Shown piece after piece: positions 46,932-56,851 of a DNA stretch of 64,000 nt (position 1 is its first letter; every line of letters starts with the position of its first letter). A model generated the notes under the pieces. It was not told where the DNA came from and did no database searches. It saw only the letters and a list, made by a program, of their open reading frames with translations. The translations under genes and the position numbers were made by a program. The DNA is from Streptococcus canis (lineage in GTDB: Bacteria; Bacillota; Bacilli; Lactobacillales; Streptococcaceae), in assembly GCF_900636575.1 (NCBI RefSeq), contig NZ_LR134293.1, forward strand, positions 1,179,501 through 1,243,500. Direction: 5' to 3'.

Positions 46932-47134
46932 TATAATCACAGCAAGCGGGAGACGATGAGAGTCCCGCATTCCCTAAGCAGTAACATTATCATTTTCTGA
47001 CATTTTCACTGAACTTGAGTAAGTGGAAAGGTTGGCTCACCTTACGAGCAAAGAGGGAATGGTAATGATTTTTACTGTTCTAAACTAAGGTGGTACCACG
47101 AGCTTTCGTCCTTTCTGAGACGGGGCTTTTTTAT
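46932..47134 (+). promoter_or_regulatory. T-box riboswitch leader of ileS
   Basis: The T-box core AAGGTGGTACCACG at 47087-47100 is diagnostic. A terminator follows: 47101-47110 pairs with 47119-47127 and leads into TTTTTT. A TATAAT at 46932-46937 is the probable -10, with weak -35 support. Upstream are the stem GCGGGA/TCCCGC (46946-46951 with 46963-46968) and a long helix in which CAGTAA at 46979-46984 pairs with TTACTG near 47071. Uncharged tRNA-Ile should stabilise the antiterminator. I could not place the specifier codon with confidence. Confidence 0.9.
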
Positions 47135-47170
47135 TATAATTGTAATATTGTTTAAAAGGAGTTTGATACA

Positions 47171-49972
47171 ATGAAATTAAAAGAAACACTAAATTTAGGG
47201 AAAACAGCCTTTCCAATGCGTGCTGGGCTTCCTAATAAAGAGCCACAATGGCAAGCAGCTTGGGAGCAGGCAGAACTTTATAAAAAACGTCAAGAATTGA
47301 ATGCAGGTAAGCCCGCCTTTCATCTTCATGATGGCCCTCCATACGCTAACGGAAATATTCACGTTGGACATGCCCTTAATAAAATTTCAAAAGACATCAT
47401 TGTGCGTTCCAAGTCCATGTCTGGGTTTCAAGCTCCTTATGTTCCAGGTTGGGACACACATGGCCTTCCAATTGAACAAGTTTTGGCTAAACAAGGTGTC
47501 AAACGTAAGGAAATGGATTTGGCAGAATACCTTGAGATGTGTCGTCAATATGCTTTAAGCCAGGTTGATAAACAGCGAGATGATTTCAAACGGTTGGGTG
47601 TTTCGGCAGACTGGGAAAACCCTTATGTGACTTTGGACCCACAATTTGAAGCTGATCAAATTCGTGTTTTTGGAGCTATGGCTGACAAGGGGTATATCTA
47701 TCGTGGAGCCAAGCCAGTTTACTGGTCGTGGTCTTCAGAATCCGCTTTAGCAGAAGCTGAGATTGAATACCATGACATTGATTCAACCTCTTTATACTAT
47801 GCCAATAAAGTTAAAGATGGCAAGGGCATTCTTGACACCGATACTTATCTTGTTGTTTGGACCACAACACCATTTACTGTTACAGCATCACGTGGGTTGA
47901 CAGTTGGGCCTGATATGGATTACCTTGTGGTGAAACCTGCTGGTTCAGATCGTCACTATGTTGTAGCAGAAGGTCTTTTGGATAGCCTTGCTGGAAAATT
48001 TGGTTGGGAATCTTTTGAAACTTTAGCTAGCCATAAAGGAGCTGACCTAGAGTATATTGTGACAGAACACCCATGGGATACTGACGTAGAAGAATTGGTT
48101 ATCCTTGGTGACCATGTTACCCTTGAGTCAGGTACAGGGATTGTCCACACAGCGCCAGGTTTTGGTGAGGACGACTACAATGTTGGAACAAAATACAATT
48201 TGGAAGTTGCTGTGACAGTTGATGAACGTGGTTTAATGATGGAAAATGCAGGTCCAGATTTCCACGGACAATTTTATGACAAGGTAACGCCGATTGTTGT
48301 TGATAAACTTGGTGATCTCTTATTGGCACAAGAAGTGATCAATCACTCTTACCCATTTGATTGGCGTACTAAAAAACCAATTATCTGGCGTGCTGTACCT
48401 CAATGGTTTGCTTCTGTTTCTGATTTCCGTCAGGATATTTTAGATGAAATTGAAAAAACAACCTTCCAGCCATCATGGGGCAAAACACGTCTTTACAATA
48501 TGATTCGTGATCGTGGCGATTGGGTTATTTCTCGTCAACGTGCTTGGGGAGTTCCCCTTCCTATCTTCTATGCTGAAGATGGCACTGCTATCATGACTAA
48601 AGAAGTGACAGACCATGTGGCTGATTTATTCCAAGAAAATGGGTCAATCATCTGGTGGCAAAAAGAAGCTAAGGACTTATTGCCAGAAGGCTTTACTCAT
48701 CCAGGCTCACCAAATGGTGAATTTACAAAAGAGACTGATATCATGGACGTTTGGTTTGATTCAGGTTCTTCTTGGAATGGGGTCATGAATGCTAGAGAAA
48801 ATCTTTCCTACCCAGCAGATCTCTACTTAGAAGGCTCTGACCAGTACCGTGGTTGGTTCAATTCATCATTAATTACGTCTGTAGCTGTCAATGGTCATGC
48901 TCCTTATAAGGCTATCTTATCTCAAGGCTTTGTTCTTGATGGTAAGGGTGAAAAAATGTCTAAATCAAAAGGAAATATTATTTCTCCAAATGATGTGGCT
49001 AAACAATACGGTGCCGACATTCTCCGCCTTTGGGTGGCCTCTGTGGATACCGACAATGATGTCCGTGTTTCCATGGAGATTCTTGGTCAAGTCTCTGAAA
49101 CTTACCGTAAAATCCGTAACACCCTTCGTTTCTTGATCGCTAATACAGCTGATTTTAACCCTGCTACGGATGCAGTAGCCTATGCTGATCTTGGGGCTGT
49201 TGATAAGTACATGACAATTGTCTTTAATCAGTTGGTAGCAACCATTAATGACGCTTATGACCGTTATGATTTCATGACTATTTACAAAGCAGTTGTGAAC
49301 TTTGTTACGGTTGATTTATCAGCCTTCTACCTTGATTTTGCGAAAGACGTTGTTTATATTGAAGCAGCCAATAGCCTAGAACGTCGTCGCATGCAGACTG
49401 TTTTCTATGATATTTTGGTCAAGATTACGAAATTATTGACGCCAATCTTACCTCACACCACTGAAGAAATCTGGTCCTATTTAGAGCATGAACCAGAAGC
49501 ATTTGTTCAATTGGCAGAAATGCCATTGGCAGAAACTTTCTCAGGTCAAGAGGACATTTTGGAAGCTTGGTCAGCTTTCATGACCTTACGTACTCAAGCA
49601 CAAAAAGCTTTGGAAGAAGCACGTAATGCTAAGCTTATTGGTAAATCATTGGAAGCCCATTTGACTATCTACGCTAGCGAAGAAGTGAAAACCTTATTGA
49701 CTGCTTTGGACAGCGATATTGCCTTGCTTTTGATTGTGTCTCAATTAAGCATTGCTGATTTGGCAGATGCTCCTGCTGATGCGGTGACTTTTGAAGGTGT
49801 TGCCTTTACGGTTGAACATGCCGTAGGAGAAGTCTGTGAGCGTTCACGCCGCATTGATCCAACTACTCGCATGCGTTCTTATAATGCATTTGTCTGTGAT
49901 CACAGCGCAAAAATCATTGAAGAAAACTTCCCAGAAGCTGTTGCTGAAGGGTTTGAAGACAGTGGCAAATAA
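47171..49972 (+). CDS. ileS: Isoleucyl-tRNA synthetase
   Basis: A 933-residue class Ia synthetase. HIGH motif HVGHAL (in [16 protein letters not shown]), the editing CP1 domain ([32 protein letters not shown]), KMSKS in [10 protein letters not shown] and the WISRQRAWG segment are all present. The C-terminal zinc ribbon is abnormal: CERS (Cys889/Ser892) and CDHS (Cys909/Ser912) stand where CxxC pairs are normal in many bacterial IleRS. Expression is under T-box control. Start ATG 47171 follows AAAAGGAG. Confidence 0.97.
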   Translation: MKLKETLNLGKTAFPMRAGLPNKEPQWQAAWEQAELYKKRQELNAGKPAFHLHDGPPYANGNIHVGHALNKISKDIIVRSKSMSGFQAPYVPGWDTHGLPIEQVLAKQGVKRKEMDLAEYLEMCRQYALSQVDKQRDDFKRLGVSADWENPYVTLDPQFEADQIRVFGAMADKGYIYRGAKPVYWSWSSESALAEAEIEYHDIDSTSLYYANKVKDGKGILDTDTYLVVWTTTPFTVTASRGLTVGPDMDYLVVKPAGSDRHYVVAEGLLDSLAGKFGWESFETLASHKGADLEYIVTEHPWDTDVEELVILGDHVTLESGTGIVHTAPGFGEDDYNVGTKYNLEVAVTVDERGLMMENAGPDFHGQFYDKVTPIVVDKLGDLLLAQEVINHSYPFDWRTKKPIIWRAVPQWFASVSDFRQDILDEIEKTTFQPSWGKTRLYNMIRDRGDWVISRQRAWGVPLPIFYAEDGTAIMTKEVTDHVADLFQENGSIIWWQKEAKDLLPEGFTHPGSPNGEFTKETDIMDVWFDSGSSWNGVMNARENLSYPADLYLEGSDQYRGWFNSSLITSVAVNGHAPYKAILSQGFVLDGKGEKMSKSKGNIISPNDVAKQYGADILRLWVASVDTDNDVRVSMEILGQVSETYRKIRNTLRFLIANTADFNPATDAVAYADLGAVDKYMTIVFNQLVATINDAYDRYDFMTIYKAVVNFVTVDLSAFYLDFAKDVVYIEAANSLERRRMQTVFYDILVKITKLLTPILPHTTEEIWSYLEHEPEAFVQLAEMPLAETFSGQEDILEAWSAFMTLRTQAQKALEEARNAKLIGKSLEAHLTIYASEEVKTLLTALDSDIALLLIVSQLSIADLADAPADAVTFEGVAFTVEHAVGEVCERSRRIDPTTRMRSYNAFVCDHSAKIIEENFPEAVAEGFEDSGK

Positions 49973-50011
49973 GTCTAATCAGGACTTGAAGTGACACTGA
50001 GTAAGAAGAAA

Positions 50012-50042
50012 ACCATCGGGTCTTAGGACCTGATGGTTTTTT
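50012..50042 (+). terminator. Terminator of ileS
   Basis: ACCATCGGGTC/GACCTGATGGT, an 11-bp stem with one G-T pair and loop TTAG, followed by TTTTT. Confidence 0.92.
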
Positions 50043-50200
50043 GGAAGGAATGATTACCTCTATTAGTCAGTTTTAGCGAGAGACAAAGTAGTAGAACCTT
50101 CGAGTGCTTTTTTATCTCTTTTAAGAAAACTGCTGGCCTCATATAAGGAGATTTAAAATAAAGTTCACCTTTCGCTAATAAAAAAGAGGCTGGCTACTGT

Positions 50201-50503
50201 TTATACCGATGTTTGGAATGAAATTTCGATAAGATTGTTTGTGTGAAGGGTTTTTGATTTCCCAGGAATCACAATAGCAGGATCGATTTTACGTTTTAAG
50301 AAAAATTCACGGATGACGTCGAGTTCATCTTCTTTGATAGCACGGTATTTATTTGAAATGAGGAGTTCGTAATGTTTAGGTGCTTGTGTAAAGATGACAT
50401 CTGTATTTCCTGCTGAATAAACCTCCACTAAATGGGCATCTGTATTTTGCAGTTGATTTCTGACGAGTTCTGGGTGACTGCTTGTTGTGTTTATGAGTCT
50501 CAT
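50201..50503 (-). CDS. DUF1827-family protein
   Basis: A 100-residue soluble protein (MRLINTTSSHPELVRNQLQN) with an alternating beta/alpha pattern, matching the streptococcal DUF1827 family as I recognise it. ATG at 50503 follows a strong AAGGAGG on the minus strand. It is the last gene of the minus-strand group clpE-NUDIX-DUF1827. Function unknown. Confidence 0.7.
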   Translation of the reverse strand: MRLINTTSSHPELVRNQLQNTDAHLVEVYSAGNTDVIFTQAPKHYELLISNKYRAIKEDELDVIREFFLKRKIDPAIVIPGKSKTLHTNNLIEISFQTSV

Positions 50504-50553
50504 AAATGTCCTCCTTAGTACTCCTGTACTTATTATAGCACTATTTAAAAGAG

Positions 50554-51009
50554 TTAGTTAGTAGAATGATGCTTTTTTTGCCATTCCTTAACACCCCATT
50601 GATGGCTGCCTCGTTTCAATTTAGTAATAGCTTCGTCGGTAGGAAACCAAGCCAAGTTGTTAAAATCTTCTAAGGGCTTGGAAACGGCTTGAAACGCAGT
50701 TACTTCATAAAGATAGGCAGGGTGATAGAAGTGGGTATCACGATGGCGAGAGTAGAAATATTCATCAGCTTGACCATAATAAAAGCCAAGCTTAGCTGTA
50801 AAACCAAGTTCTTCCATTAATTCACGGGCTAAAGCTTGGCTGTGATCTTCGCCAGCTTCAATTTCACCACCAGGTAAAAACCAAGCACCATTAGGGGCTT
50901 GTACAAGAATGATTTTTGTGTTGTCGTGATTAGGGATGATGGCATAGACACCATAGCGTGCCACGTAGGTTTCATGCTCATTGTGATTACCGAATGTTGG
51001 AATTGTCAT
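50554..51009 (-). CDS. NUDIX hydrolase
   Basis: A 151-residue hydrolase for nucleoside-diphosphate-linked compounds. The NUDIX box GGEIEAGEDHSQALARELME continues ELGF, matching GX5EX7REUXEEXGU. ATG 51009 is chosen over longer readings because AAGGAGAGA precedes it and the family N-terminus starts here. The C-terminal half is rich in Trp/Lys/His (GSHQWGVKEWQKKHH). The substrate is not predictable from the motif alone. Confidence 0.9.
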   Translation of the reverse strand: MTIPTFGNHNEHETYVARYGVYAIIPNHDNTKIILVQAPNGAWFLPGGEIEAGEDHSQALARELMEELGFTAKLGFYYGQADEYFYSRHRDTHFYHPAYLYEVTAFQAVSKPLEDFNNLAWFPTDEAITKLKRGSHQWGVKEWQKKHHSTN

Positions 51010-51094
51010 CGTATCTCTCCTTTTTCTTATTATACTAAATTTTGAGTGATTATTCTTATAAAAATTGCTTCTTCTGTTAAAAAACTGACAAAGG

Positions 51095-51133
51095 GACAAA
51101 AAAGAGAGTTCCCTGATAGAAACTCTCTTTTAA
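51095..51133 (-). terminator. Terminator of clpE
   Basis: On the minus strand AAAAGAGAGTT pairs with AACTCTCTTTT around a loop of about 10 bases and runs into TTTTTT. It lies between clpE and the NUDIX gene. Confidence 0.85.
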
Positions 51134-51135
51134 GT

Positions 51136-53427
51136 TTAATGATTGTTGCCCTGTTCTTGGGTAGTAGGAACGGTTTCCCCTTTTTTAGCGGCTTTAATCA
51201 TAATGTTCCCATTGCTTGTCATAACGGCACGCAAGTCTTTTTCAGTTGGATGTTCTAAATAGTAGTCTGTAATAGCATCTTCAATGTAATCTTGAATGGT
51301 GCGACGAAGAGGTCGAGCGCCCATTTTAGGATCATAGCCTAGGTCAACTAATTTTTCTTTGACCTTTTGTGTCACATCTAGGTCGATATTATTGTAAGCT
51401 AAGCGTTGATTAACATCAGCTAACATTAAATCAACGATGTGTAGGAGGTTATCCTTGCTCAAGGCCTTAAATTCGATAATACCATCAAAACGGTTCATGA
51501 ATTCTGGGCTGAAGAAGTTGCTTAATTCACCTAGAACAGAATTTGTTCGTCCTTCTCTAGCCGCACCAAATCCGACAGAAGCTTCACTCTTGCCTGTTCC
51601 AGCATTGGAAGTCATGATAATAATGGTGTCCTTGAAGCTGACTGTTCGTCCTTGACCATCTGTTAAACGGCCATCATCAAGAACTTGCAAGAACATGTGC
51701 ATGACGTCAGGATGGGCTTTTTCCACCTCATCTAAGAGAATAAGGGAATACGGATTGCGACGAACTTGTTCGGTTAACTGTCCGGCTTCTTCATAACCGA
51801 CATAACCTGGAGGTGCTCCGACTAATTTGGCGACAGCGTGTTTTTCCATGTATTCGGACATGTCAAAGCGAATCATGTTGTCTGCCGAGCCAAAGAGTTC
51901 AATAGCCAGCTGTTTAGACAATTCCGTTTTACCGACCCCAGTCGGTCCAACAAAAAGGAAGGAACCGATTGGACGATTTGGCGTACCAAGTCCCACGCGG
52001 TTACGACGAATAGCCTTAGCAATTTTATCAACAGCATCGTCTTGTCCAATCACGTGTGCTTTTAGATCGTTGGCTAAATTTACAAGTTGAGACTGTTCTT
52101 TTTCTTTCAAGTCTCCAACTGGAATATTAGTTTTTTGCTCTACAATAGCTTCAATGTTTTTTTCAGTAATGATTGGAATATCTTGCTCATTGACTTTTTG
52201 AGCCTGCATTTCTTTGTATTTTGCAATTTGATCGCGGAAATAAGCGGCGCGTTCATAGTCTTCGTCTCGAGTAGCTTGGGCTTTGAGATTTTCTGCTTCA
52301 ATAAGGCGTTTGTCAATCTCTTTCGGATCAACAAAGTTGAGGGTTAAATTCATTTTGGAACCAGCTTCGTCCAAGAGGTCAATAGCCTTATCTGGAAGAA
52401 AACGGTCTTGAATATAGCGGTTGGATAAATGAGCGGCAGCTTCAATAGCAGCTGGGCTATATTTGACATGATGGTAGTCTTCGTATTTGGGTTGGATACC
52501 TTTTAAAATCGTAATGGTTTCTTCTACAGAAGGTTCGTCAACTTTCACCGGCTGCATGCGTCGTTCTAAGGCGGCATCTTTTTCAATAATACGGTATTCA
52601 TTTAAGGTGGTAGCACCGACGAGCTGTAATTCACCACGGGCTAAGGCTGGTTTTAAAATATTACCAGCATCCATATTGCCATCGCCAGCAGAACCGGCAC
52701 CGACAATCTCATGAATTTCATCAATGAAGAGAATGACATCCTTGCGATTGCGAATTTCTTCCATTAATTTCTGCATGCGCTCTTCAAATTGACCACGGAT
52801 ACCTGTTCCCTGAACAAGACTAACCACATCAAGACGGATAACTTGTTTGCCCTGCAATTTATGAGGAACAGTACCATCAACAATTTTTTGAGCCAAACCT
52901 TCTACAACAGCAGTTTTACCAACTCCTGGCTCACCAATAAGCACAGGATTATTTTTGGTTCGGCGATTGAGGATTTCAATCACACGGGTGATTTCCTCAT
53001 CACGGCCGATAACAGGGTCAATATCGCCATGCCTTGCAATATCGGTCACGTTAATGCCAAATTCTTCTAGTAGGCCTTTTGCTTGCTGATTTGGGGCTTG
53101 CGGCTGTGGTTGCCCTTGCCCATTATAATTGCCACCGTGACGTCCTCCTCCGTTGCCATTTTGGCCCGCTTGTGTAGGCGGTGTATTAGGAAGATTACCG
53201 AAGGCTCTAAAATTATTGAGGTCGCCGAAAAAGTCATCAAAGAAAGGATGTGAAGACCGATCTTGGGCTTTTTGTCCTCTGTTTAGGCCACCTAAAATAG
53301 GATTGGTTGGGTCTGTTTTCATGATTTGGTAACAGTTTTGACAAAGGTCAACCTGTCTTTGTTTTCCATTAACATTTGTGTAAAGATGAATGGTTGATTC
53401 GTTTAAATTACAATTTTGACAAAGCAT
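51136..53427 (-). CDS. clpE: Clp protease ATPase subunit ClpE
   Basis: A 763-residue HSP100 unfoldase that feeds ClpP and aids heat and stress recovery. The N-terminal zinc finger (CQNCNLNES and LCQNCYQIM, four cysteines) and the Gly/Asn/Gln-rich linker at about 60-115 distinguish ClpE from ClpC. Two AAA domains follow, with Walker [10 protein letters not shown] and GPTGVGKTE. Between them lies a UVR-type helix ([20 protein letters not shown]). CtsR sites lie before the gene. Confidence 0.96.
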   Translation of the reverse strand: MLCQNCNLNESTIHLYTNVNGKQRQVDLCQNCYQIMKTDPTNPILGGLNRGQKAQDRSSHPFFDDFFGDLNNFRAFGNLPNTPPTQAGQNGNGGGRHGGNYNGQGQPQPQAPNQQAKGLLEEFGINVTDIARHGDIDPVIGRDEEITRVIEILNRRTKNNPVLIGEPGVGKTAVVEGLAQKIVDGTVPHKLQGKQVIRLDVVSLVQGTGIRGQFEERMQKLMEEIRNRKDVILFIDEIHEIVGAGSAGDGNMDAGNILKPALARGELQLVGATTLNEYRIIEKDAALERRMQPVKVDEPSVEETITILKGIQPKYEDYHHVKYSPAAIEAAAHLSNRYIQDRFLPDKAIDLLDEAGSKMNLTLNFVDPKEIDKRLIEAENLKAQATRDEDYERAAYFRDQIAKYKEMQAQKVNEQDIPIITEKNIEAIVEQKTNIPVGDLKEKEQSQLVNLANDLKAHVIGQDDAVDKIAKAIRRNRVGLGTPNRPIGSFLFVGPTGVGKTELSKQLAIELFGSADNMIRFDMSEYMEKHAVAKLVGAPPGYVGYEEAGQLTEQVRRNPYSLILLDEVEKAHPDVMHMFLQVLDDGRLTDGQGRTVSFKDTIIIMTSNAGTGKSEASVGFGAAREGRTNSVLGELSNFFSPEFMNRFDGIIEFKALSKDNLLHIVDLMLADVNQRLAYNNIDLDVTQKVKEKLVDLGYDPKMGARPLRRTIQDYIEDAITDYYLEHPTEKDLRAVMTSNGNIMIKAAKKGETVPTTQEQGNNH

Positions 53428-53454
53428 AATATACCTCCGAGGGTTTATCTAAAA

Positions 53455-53525
53455 AGTCAAAGTCATTTAGTCAAAAATGGTCAAACTTTATACTCATATT
53501 ATAGCACCACGGCTTGGGAAATCAA
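53455..53525 (-). promoter_or_regulatory. clpE promoter with CtsR operators
   Basis: On the minus strand, TTGATT (53520-53525), 16 bases and TATAAT (53498-53503). The tandem heptads AGTCAAA-AAT-GGTCAAA at 53469-53485 (plus strand) match the CtsR box, and another AGTCAAA lies at 53455-53461. Both sit downstream of the start site, so CtsR should block early transcription until heat stress. Confidence 0.85.
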
Positions 53526-53727
53526 GTAAAAAGCTTATCATTTTAGCACTTTACTATGGAGAGTGATAAATTGGAGAATGCTCTGCCATTCTGCCAATAA
53601 GGTTAAGTGTCAGTGGTCACAAAAGGCGAAAAAACCGCAAAATGTTAAGAAAAATGCCACTTTTCTTGTTAGTTTCCCCTGATTTGTGTTAAAATAATAG
53701 GGATAAAAAACGAATAGGAGAAACGAA

Positions 53728-53958
53728 ATGGAATCACATTTGGTGAGAATCATCAATCGTTTGGAATTGATGGTAACAGATGGCGGTAATCTCAAGCGAA
53801 ATTTTGAACGTGATGGTGTTGTTGTTGCAGAAGTTGCCTTTTCAAATGACCCTGAAAATGGACCAGTTTTCACATTGCGTGATGTTGAAGCACGTGAGTC
53901 ATATTCCTTTGATAGTATTGACTTGATTGCAATGGAAATCTACGATTTATTATATTAA
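53728..53958 (+). CDS. YkuJ-like (DUF1797) protein
   Basis: A 76-residue soluble protein beginning MESHLVRIINRLELMVTDGG, with a conserved ending YSFDSIDLIAMEIYDLLY. It matches the YkuJ/DUF1797 family, a small dimeric alpha-beta protein of unknown role widespread in Firmicutes. ATG 53728 follows AGGAGAAAC. Monocistronic, ending at a hairpin with a T-run. Confidence 0.8.
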   Translation: MESHLVRIINRLELMVTDGGNLKRNFERDGVVVAEVAFSNDPENGPVFTLRDVEARESYSFDSIDLIAMEIYDLLY

Positions 53959-53976
53959 GCATGACATAGTAAAGAG

Positions 53977-54000
53977 ACTTGCCTGAGGCAGGTTTTTTTA
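53977..54000 (+). terminator. Terminator after the YkuJ-like gene
   Basis: ACTTGCC/GGCAGGT with loop TGA, one G-T pair, then seven T residues. Confidence 0.8.
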
Positions 54001-54013
54001 TTGTCAAAAAGTG

Positions 54014-54042
54014 TTGTATTAATATTCATCGAATGGTATAAT
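54014..54042 (+). promoter_or_regulatory. Promoter of the amino-acid ABC transporter
   Basis: TTGTAT (54014-54019), 17 bases, and TGG-TATAAT with an extended -10 (54037-54042). Confidence 0.7.
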
Positions 54043-54084
54043 TATCTTTATTATAATCAACCTAGGATTTATGAGGAGATATAG

Positions 54085-54771
54085 ATGGATTTGTCATTCT
54101 TGCCCAAATACTGGGCCTACTTTAACTACGGTGTACTTGTCACCGTTATGATTTCTGTCAGCATTGTCTTTTTTGGCACCCTTATTGGTGTTTTGGTCAC
54201 CTTGATTAAACGTAGTCAAGTGAAGCCGTTGACCTGGATCGCTAATCTTTACGTTTGGGTCTTTCGGGGAACACCTATGGTGGTTCAAATCATGATTGCC
54301 TTTGCTTGGATGCATTTTAACGATATGCCCACTATTAGTTTTGGGGTTTTGGACTTGGATTTTTCAAGACTCCTTCCTGGTATTATTATCATTTCATTGA
54401 ATAGTGGCGCTTATATTTCAGAAATTGTTAGAGCAGGTATTGAGGCTGTGCCAAAAGGGCAATTAGAAGCGGCTTATTCACTAGGGATTCGTCCTCGAAA
54501 TGCCATGCGTTATGTGATTTTGCCTCAGGCCTTTAAAAATATTTTGCCAGCCTTAGGAAATGAATTTATTACTATTATTAAGGATAGTGCTCTTTTACAA
54601 ACCATTGGGGTGATGGAACTTTGGAATGGTGCCCAATCGGTGGTAACGGCTACTTATTCTCCCATTTCCCCCTTACTGGTGGCTGCTTTTTACTACTTAA
54701 TGGTCACAACAGTGATGTCACAGTTATTGTCAGTATTAGAACGTCGCATGGCGCAAGGAGGTAATCATTAA
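54085..54771 (+). CDS. Polar amino-acid ABC transporter permease
   Basis: A 228-residue permease of the His/Glu/Gln/Arg class with five or so membrane segments and the EAA loop [20 protein letters not shown]. The stretch [13 protein letters not shown] is typical of the family. It overlaps the ATPase gene by one base (TAATG). No binding protein is encoded adjacent, so the receptor must be encoded elsewhere. The exact substrate cannot be read. Confidence 0.92.
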   Translation: MDLSFLPKYWAYFNYGVLVTVMISVSIVFFGTLIGVLVTLIKRSQVKPLTWIANLYVWVFRGTPMVVQIMIAFAWMHFNDMPTISFGVLDLDFSRLLPGIIIISLNSGAYISEIVRAGIEAVPKGQLEAAYSLGIRPRNAMRYVILPQAFKNILPALGNEFITIIKDSALLQTIGVMELWNGAQSVVTATYSPISPLLVAAFYYLMVTTVMSQLLSVLERRMAQGGNH

Positions 54772-55505
54772 TGACTGAGGCTATTATTTCAATTAAAGAC
54801 TTGCACAAGTATTATGATCACAATGAAGTGCTTAAAGGAATTGATTTAGACATCATGCCAGGAGAGGTTGTGGTGATTATCGGACCTTCTGGTTCTGGGA
54901 AATCAACCTTGCTTCGAACCATGAATCTTTTGGAAGTACCGACCAAGGGACAGATTAGTTTTGAAGGGGTTGATATTACCGATAAGAAGAATGATATTTT
55001 TAGCATGCGCGAAAAAATGGGAATGGTTTTCCAGCAGTTTAACCTCTTTTCCAATATGACTGTTTTAGAAAATATCACCTTATCGCCAATCAAAACCAAG
55101 GGAATGGCTAAAGCAGAGGCTGACAAAACAGCCTTGAACTTGTTGGACAAAGTTGGATTATCAGAAAAAGCCAAGGCTTATCCTGCTAGCCTTTCTGGTG
55201 GGCAGCAGCAGCGGATTGCCATTGCGCGTGGACTAGCTATGGATCCAGATGTTTTACTCTTTGATGAACCAACTTCAGCCCTTGATCCTGAAATGGTGGG
55301 CGAGGTCTTAGCAGTTATGCAGGATTTGGCTAAATCTGGGATGACCATGGTTATTGTGACTCATGAAATGGGCTTTGCCAAGGAAGTGGCTGACCGAGTC
55401 ATCTTCATGGATGGTGGGGTTATTGTAGAAGAAGGCAACCCTAGCCAACTCTTTGACCAAACCAAAGAAGACCGGACCAAAGATTTTTTGAGCAAGGTTT
55501 TATAA
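54771..55505 (+). CDS. Polar amino-acid ABC transporter ATPase
   Basis: A 244-residue ATPase with Walker [10 protein letters not shown], signature [15 protein letters not shown] and Walker [13 protein letters not shown]. It is of the GlnQ/HisP type and pairs with the permease upstream. A terminator follows 15 bases after the stop codon. Confidence 0.94.
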   Translation: MTEAIISIKDLHKYYDHNEVLKGIDLDIMPGEVVVIIGPSGSGKSTLLRTMNLLEVPTKGQISFEGVDITDKKNDIFSMREKMGMVFQQFNLFSNMTVLENITLSPIKTKGMAKAEADKTALNLLDKVGLSEKAKAYPASLSGGQQQRIAIARGLAMDPDVLLFDEPTSALDPEMVGEVLAVMQDLAKSGMTMVIVTHEMGFAKEVADRVIFMDGGVIVEEGNPSQLFDQTKEDRTKDFLSKVL

Positions 55506-55519
55506 GCGGCTTGATCTAG

Positions 55520-55547
55520 CTTGAGCATCCATTTGCTCAGGTTTTTT
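55520..55547 (+). terminator. Terminator after the amino-acid ABC genes
   Basis: CTTGAGCA/TGCTCAGG, 8 bp with one G-T pair and a 6-base loop, followed by TTTTTT. Confidence 0.85.
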
Positions 55548-55715
55548 GATTGCAACAAGACTGAACGACTGTTAGCAAGAAAGTTTCTGTGTCAGATTGC
55601 CATTTCTTTTTAGAGTTATTCTTATATGAGATTAAAAAGGCAAAAAACTTAAAGCGAGATATGTTAGAGACAAGTGAATGTGTTATAATTAACACTGTCG
55701 TTAAAAGGAGTACGT

Positions 55716-56195
55716 ATGATCAAATTATCTCATGCAAAAGTTGGAATAGCTTATCAGGTTGAGGGCATTGATTTGCCTCAGGGCCACCAGAAGCATCTGG
55801 CTCACCTTGGCATTACTAAAGGAAGTCAGGTGAAAGTGATGTCACAAACCAAACAGAGTGCGATTGTGATGGTCAAAACCAGTCGTCTAGCTTTTGATGA
55901 TAGTATTCTAGAAACTATTATGGTTAGTGAGGTGATAGGTAAGGAGCAAAGCCTGCCCTTGTCTGAACTAGCTGTTTTAGATGTGGCTATTATTGATGGC
56001 ATTTATGCTAGTAAAGAAACCAAGCGTCGTTTAATGGATATGGGGTTAATCAGAGGAACTCGTTTTCAGTTGCGTAAGCGGGCACCCCTAGGCGATCCCT
56101 TAGAAATTAGTCTGAGGGGTTATGGATTAAGCTTGTGCCAGTCTGAAGCCCAACTAATCTCTGGACGAAAGCTAGAAGATGAGGATACACTATGA
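55716..56195 (+). CDS. feoA: FeoA-domain protein (duplicated)
   Basis: A 159-residue protein made of two FeoA (SH3-like) domains, about residues 1-72 (GIDLPQGHQKHLAHLGITKG) and 80-155 (RRLMDMGLIRGTRFQLRKRA, DPLEISLRGYGLSL). FeoA helps the ferrous-iron permease FeoB. It starts at ATG 55716 after AAAAGGAG, and its stop overlaps the feoB start (ATGA). Because feoB is destroyed, this protein may now have no partner. Confidence 0.9.
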   Translation: MIKLSHAKVGIAYQVEGIDLPQGHQKHLAHLGITKGSQVKVMSQTKQSAIVMVKTSRLAFDDSILETIMVSEVIGKEQSLPLSELAVLDVAIIDGIYASKETKRRLMDMGLIRGTRFQLRKRAPLGDPLEISLRGYGLSLCQSEAQLISGRKLEDEDTL

Positions 56196-56450
56196 CAAAA
56201 ATAGCCTTGATTGGCAATCCCAATAGTGGAAAATCCAGCCTGTTTAATTTATTGACGAGAACCAACCGACCAACGGGTGGGAAATTGGCCCGAAGTTTAG
56301 TATTGTTGGGACAGCCAGTTACCCGATGGATTGTTTTGGCTGGAGGGTGTGTATTAGCACTGGTTTATGTTATTGTGGAAAGGTCAACCCTAGACCCTAG
56401 TCAAGTGATTACCAGATCTCATCTTGAACGTATTCGTCAGGAGGAAAAAG
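56192..56450 (+). pseudogene. feoB: feoB remnant: frameshift and large internal deletion
   Basis: The reading starts MTKIALIGNPNSGKSSLFNL, the G1 loop of the FeoB GTPase. After TNR the frame departs: CAACGGGTGGGAAATTGGCCC, which would encode QRVGNWP of the FeoB G2 region, sits one frame off because of a 4-base insertion in a near-repeat of ACCAACCG. About 20 bases later the sequence jumps to a hydrophobic segment (WIVLAGGCVLALVYVIV) that fits the extreme C-terminus. FeoB is normally about 650-720 residues; nearly all of it is gone. The C-terminal assignment is inference. The open frame continues to 56521 by chance over the next gene. Confidence 0.82.
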
Positions 56451-56453
56451 TTA

Positions 56454-56602
56454 ATGTCAACGCTTATTCTTGCAACCTTTATAGGAGTTTTAATCATTCT
56501 AAGTCTTACCCGTTACAATAACAAAAGGGATCTCGTGGGGATTGCAACTGTTCTTGTCCTGTGAGGGAAGATATGAAAAAGACCTATATGAATAAAACAT
56601 AG
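56454..56602 (+). pseudogene. FeoB-associated Cys-rich membrane peptide, frameshifted
   Basis: AGGAGG at 56439-56444 and ATG at 56454 begin MSTLILATFIGVLIILSLTR, a single membrane helix. In this frame it ends early at TGA 56562-56564. One extra A in the AAAA run near 56521-56524 would restore a frame reading KKGSRGDCNCSCPVREDMKK and YMNKT, stopping at 56600-56602. A membrane helix followed by a DCNCSCP cysteine cluster is the hallmark of the small peptides that follow feoB in Firmicutes. Confidence 0.75.
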
Positions 56603-56645
56603 TTCCTTAGAAAGGTTATGGAGATTGGGATCATTATTTTGCTTA

Positions 56646-56674
56646 GAGGCTGTTCTTGTGAACAGCCTCTTTTT
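56646..56674 (+). terminator. Terminator of the feo locus
   Basis: GAGGCTGTTC/GAACAGCCTC, a perfect 10-bp stem with loop TTGT followed by TTTTT. Confidence 0.92.
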
Positions 56675-56783
56675 GTATGTCAAAGAGTAGTTACTTGTCA
56701 GATAAAGGTTTAGGGGATAGAGCATCTTTGATAAAAAAAGAATCTCACTTACTCTGAAAATTTGTGATCTTTTTAACTTTTTA

Positions 56784-56829
56784 TTGCAATCGTTTTCATA
56801 ATGTATTATAATAGTTACCAAGGTAGCTA
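56784..56829 (+). promoter_or_regulatory. Promoter and 18-bp palindromic operator of the TrmB-TauE-OCD cassette
   Basis: TTGCAA (56784-56789), 17 bases, TATAAT (56807-56812). TAGTTACCAAGGTAGCTA at 56812-56829 is an imperfect 18-bp palindrome (TAGYTACC, AA, GGTARCTA) lying across the expected transcription start at about 56819. The adjacent TrmB-family gene product is the likely binder. The ascription is inference. Confidence 0.65.
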
Positions 56830-56851
56830 CTAAATCTAATAAGGAGATTCT

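Noticed and set aside
46944..47087. Specifier codon in the ileS T-box
   Set aside because: Candidate ATC/ATT triplets are visible, but stem I could not be folded with enough confidence by eye to choose one.
56192..56521. 110-residue ORF as an independent small GTPase
   Set aside because: It has only the G1 loop and then changes frame relative to FeoB. The remainder reads through a later gene, so it is a relic and not a new protein.
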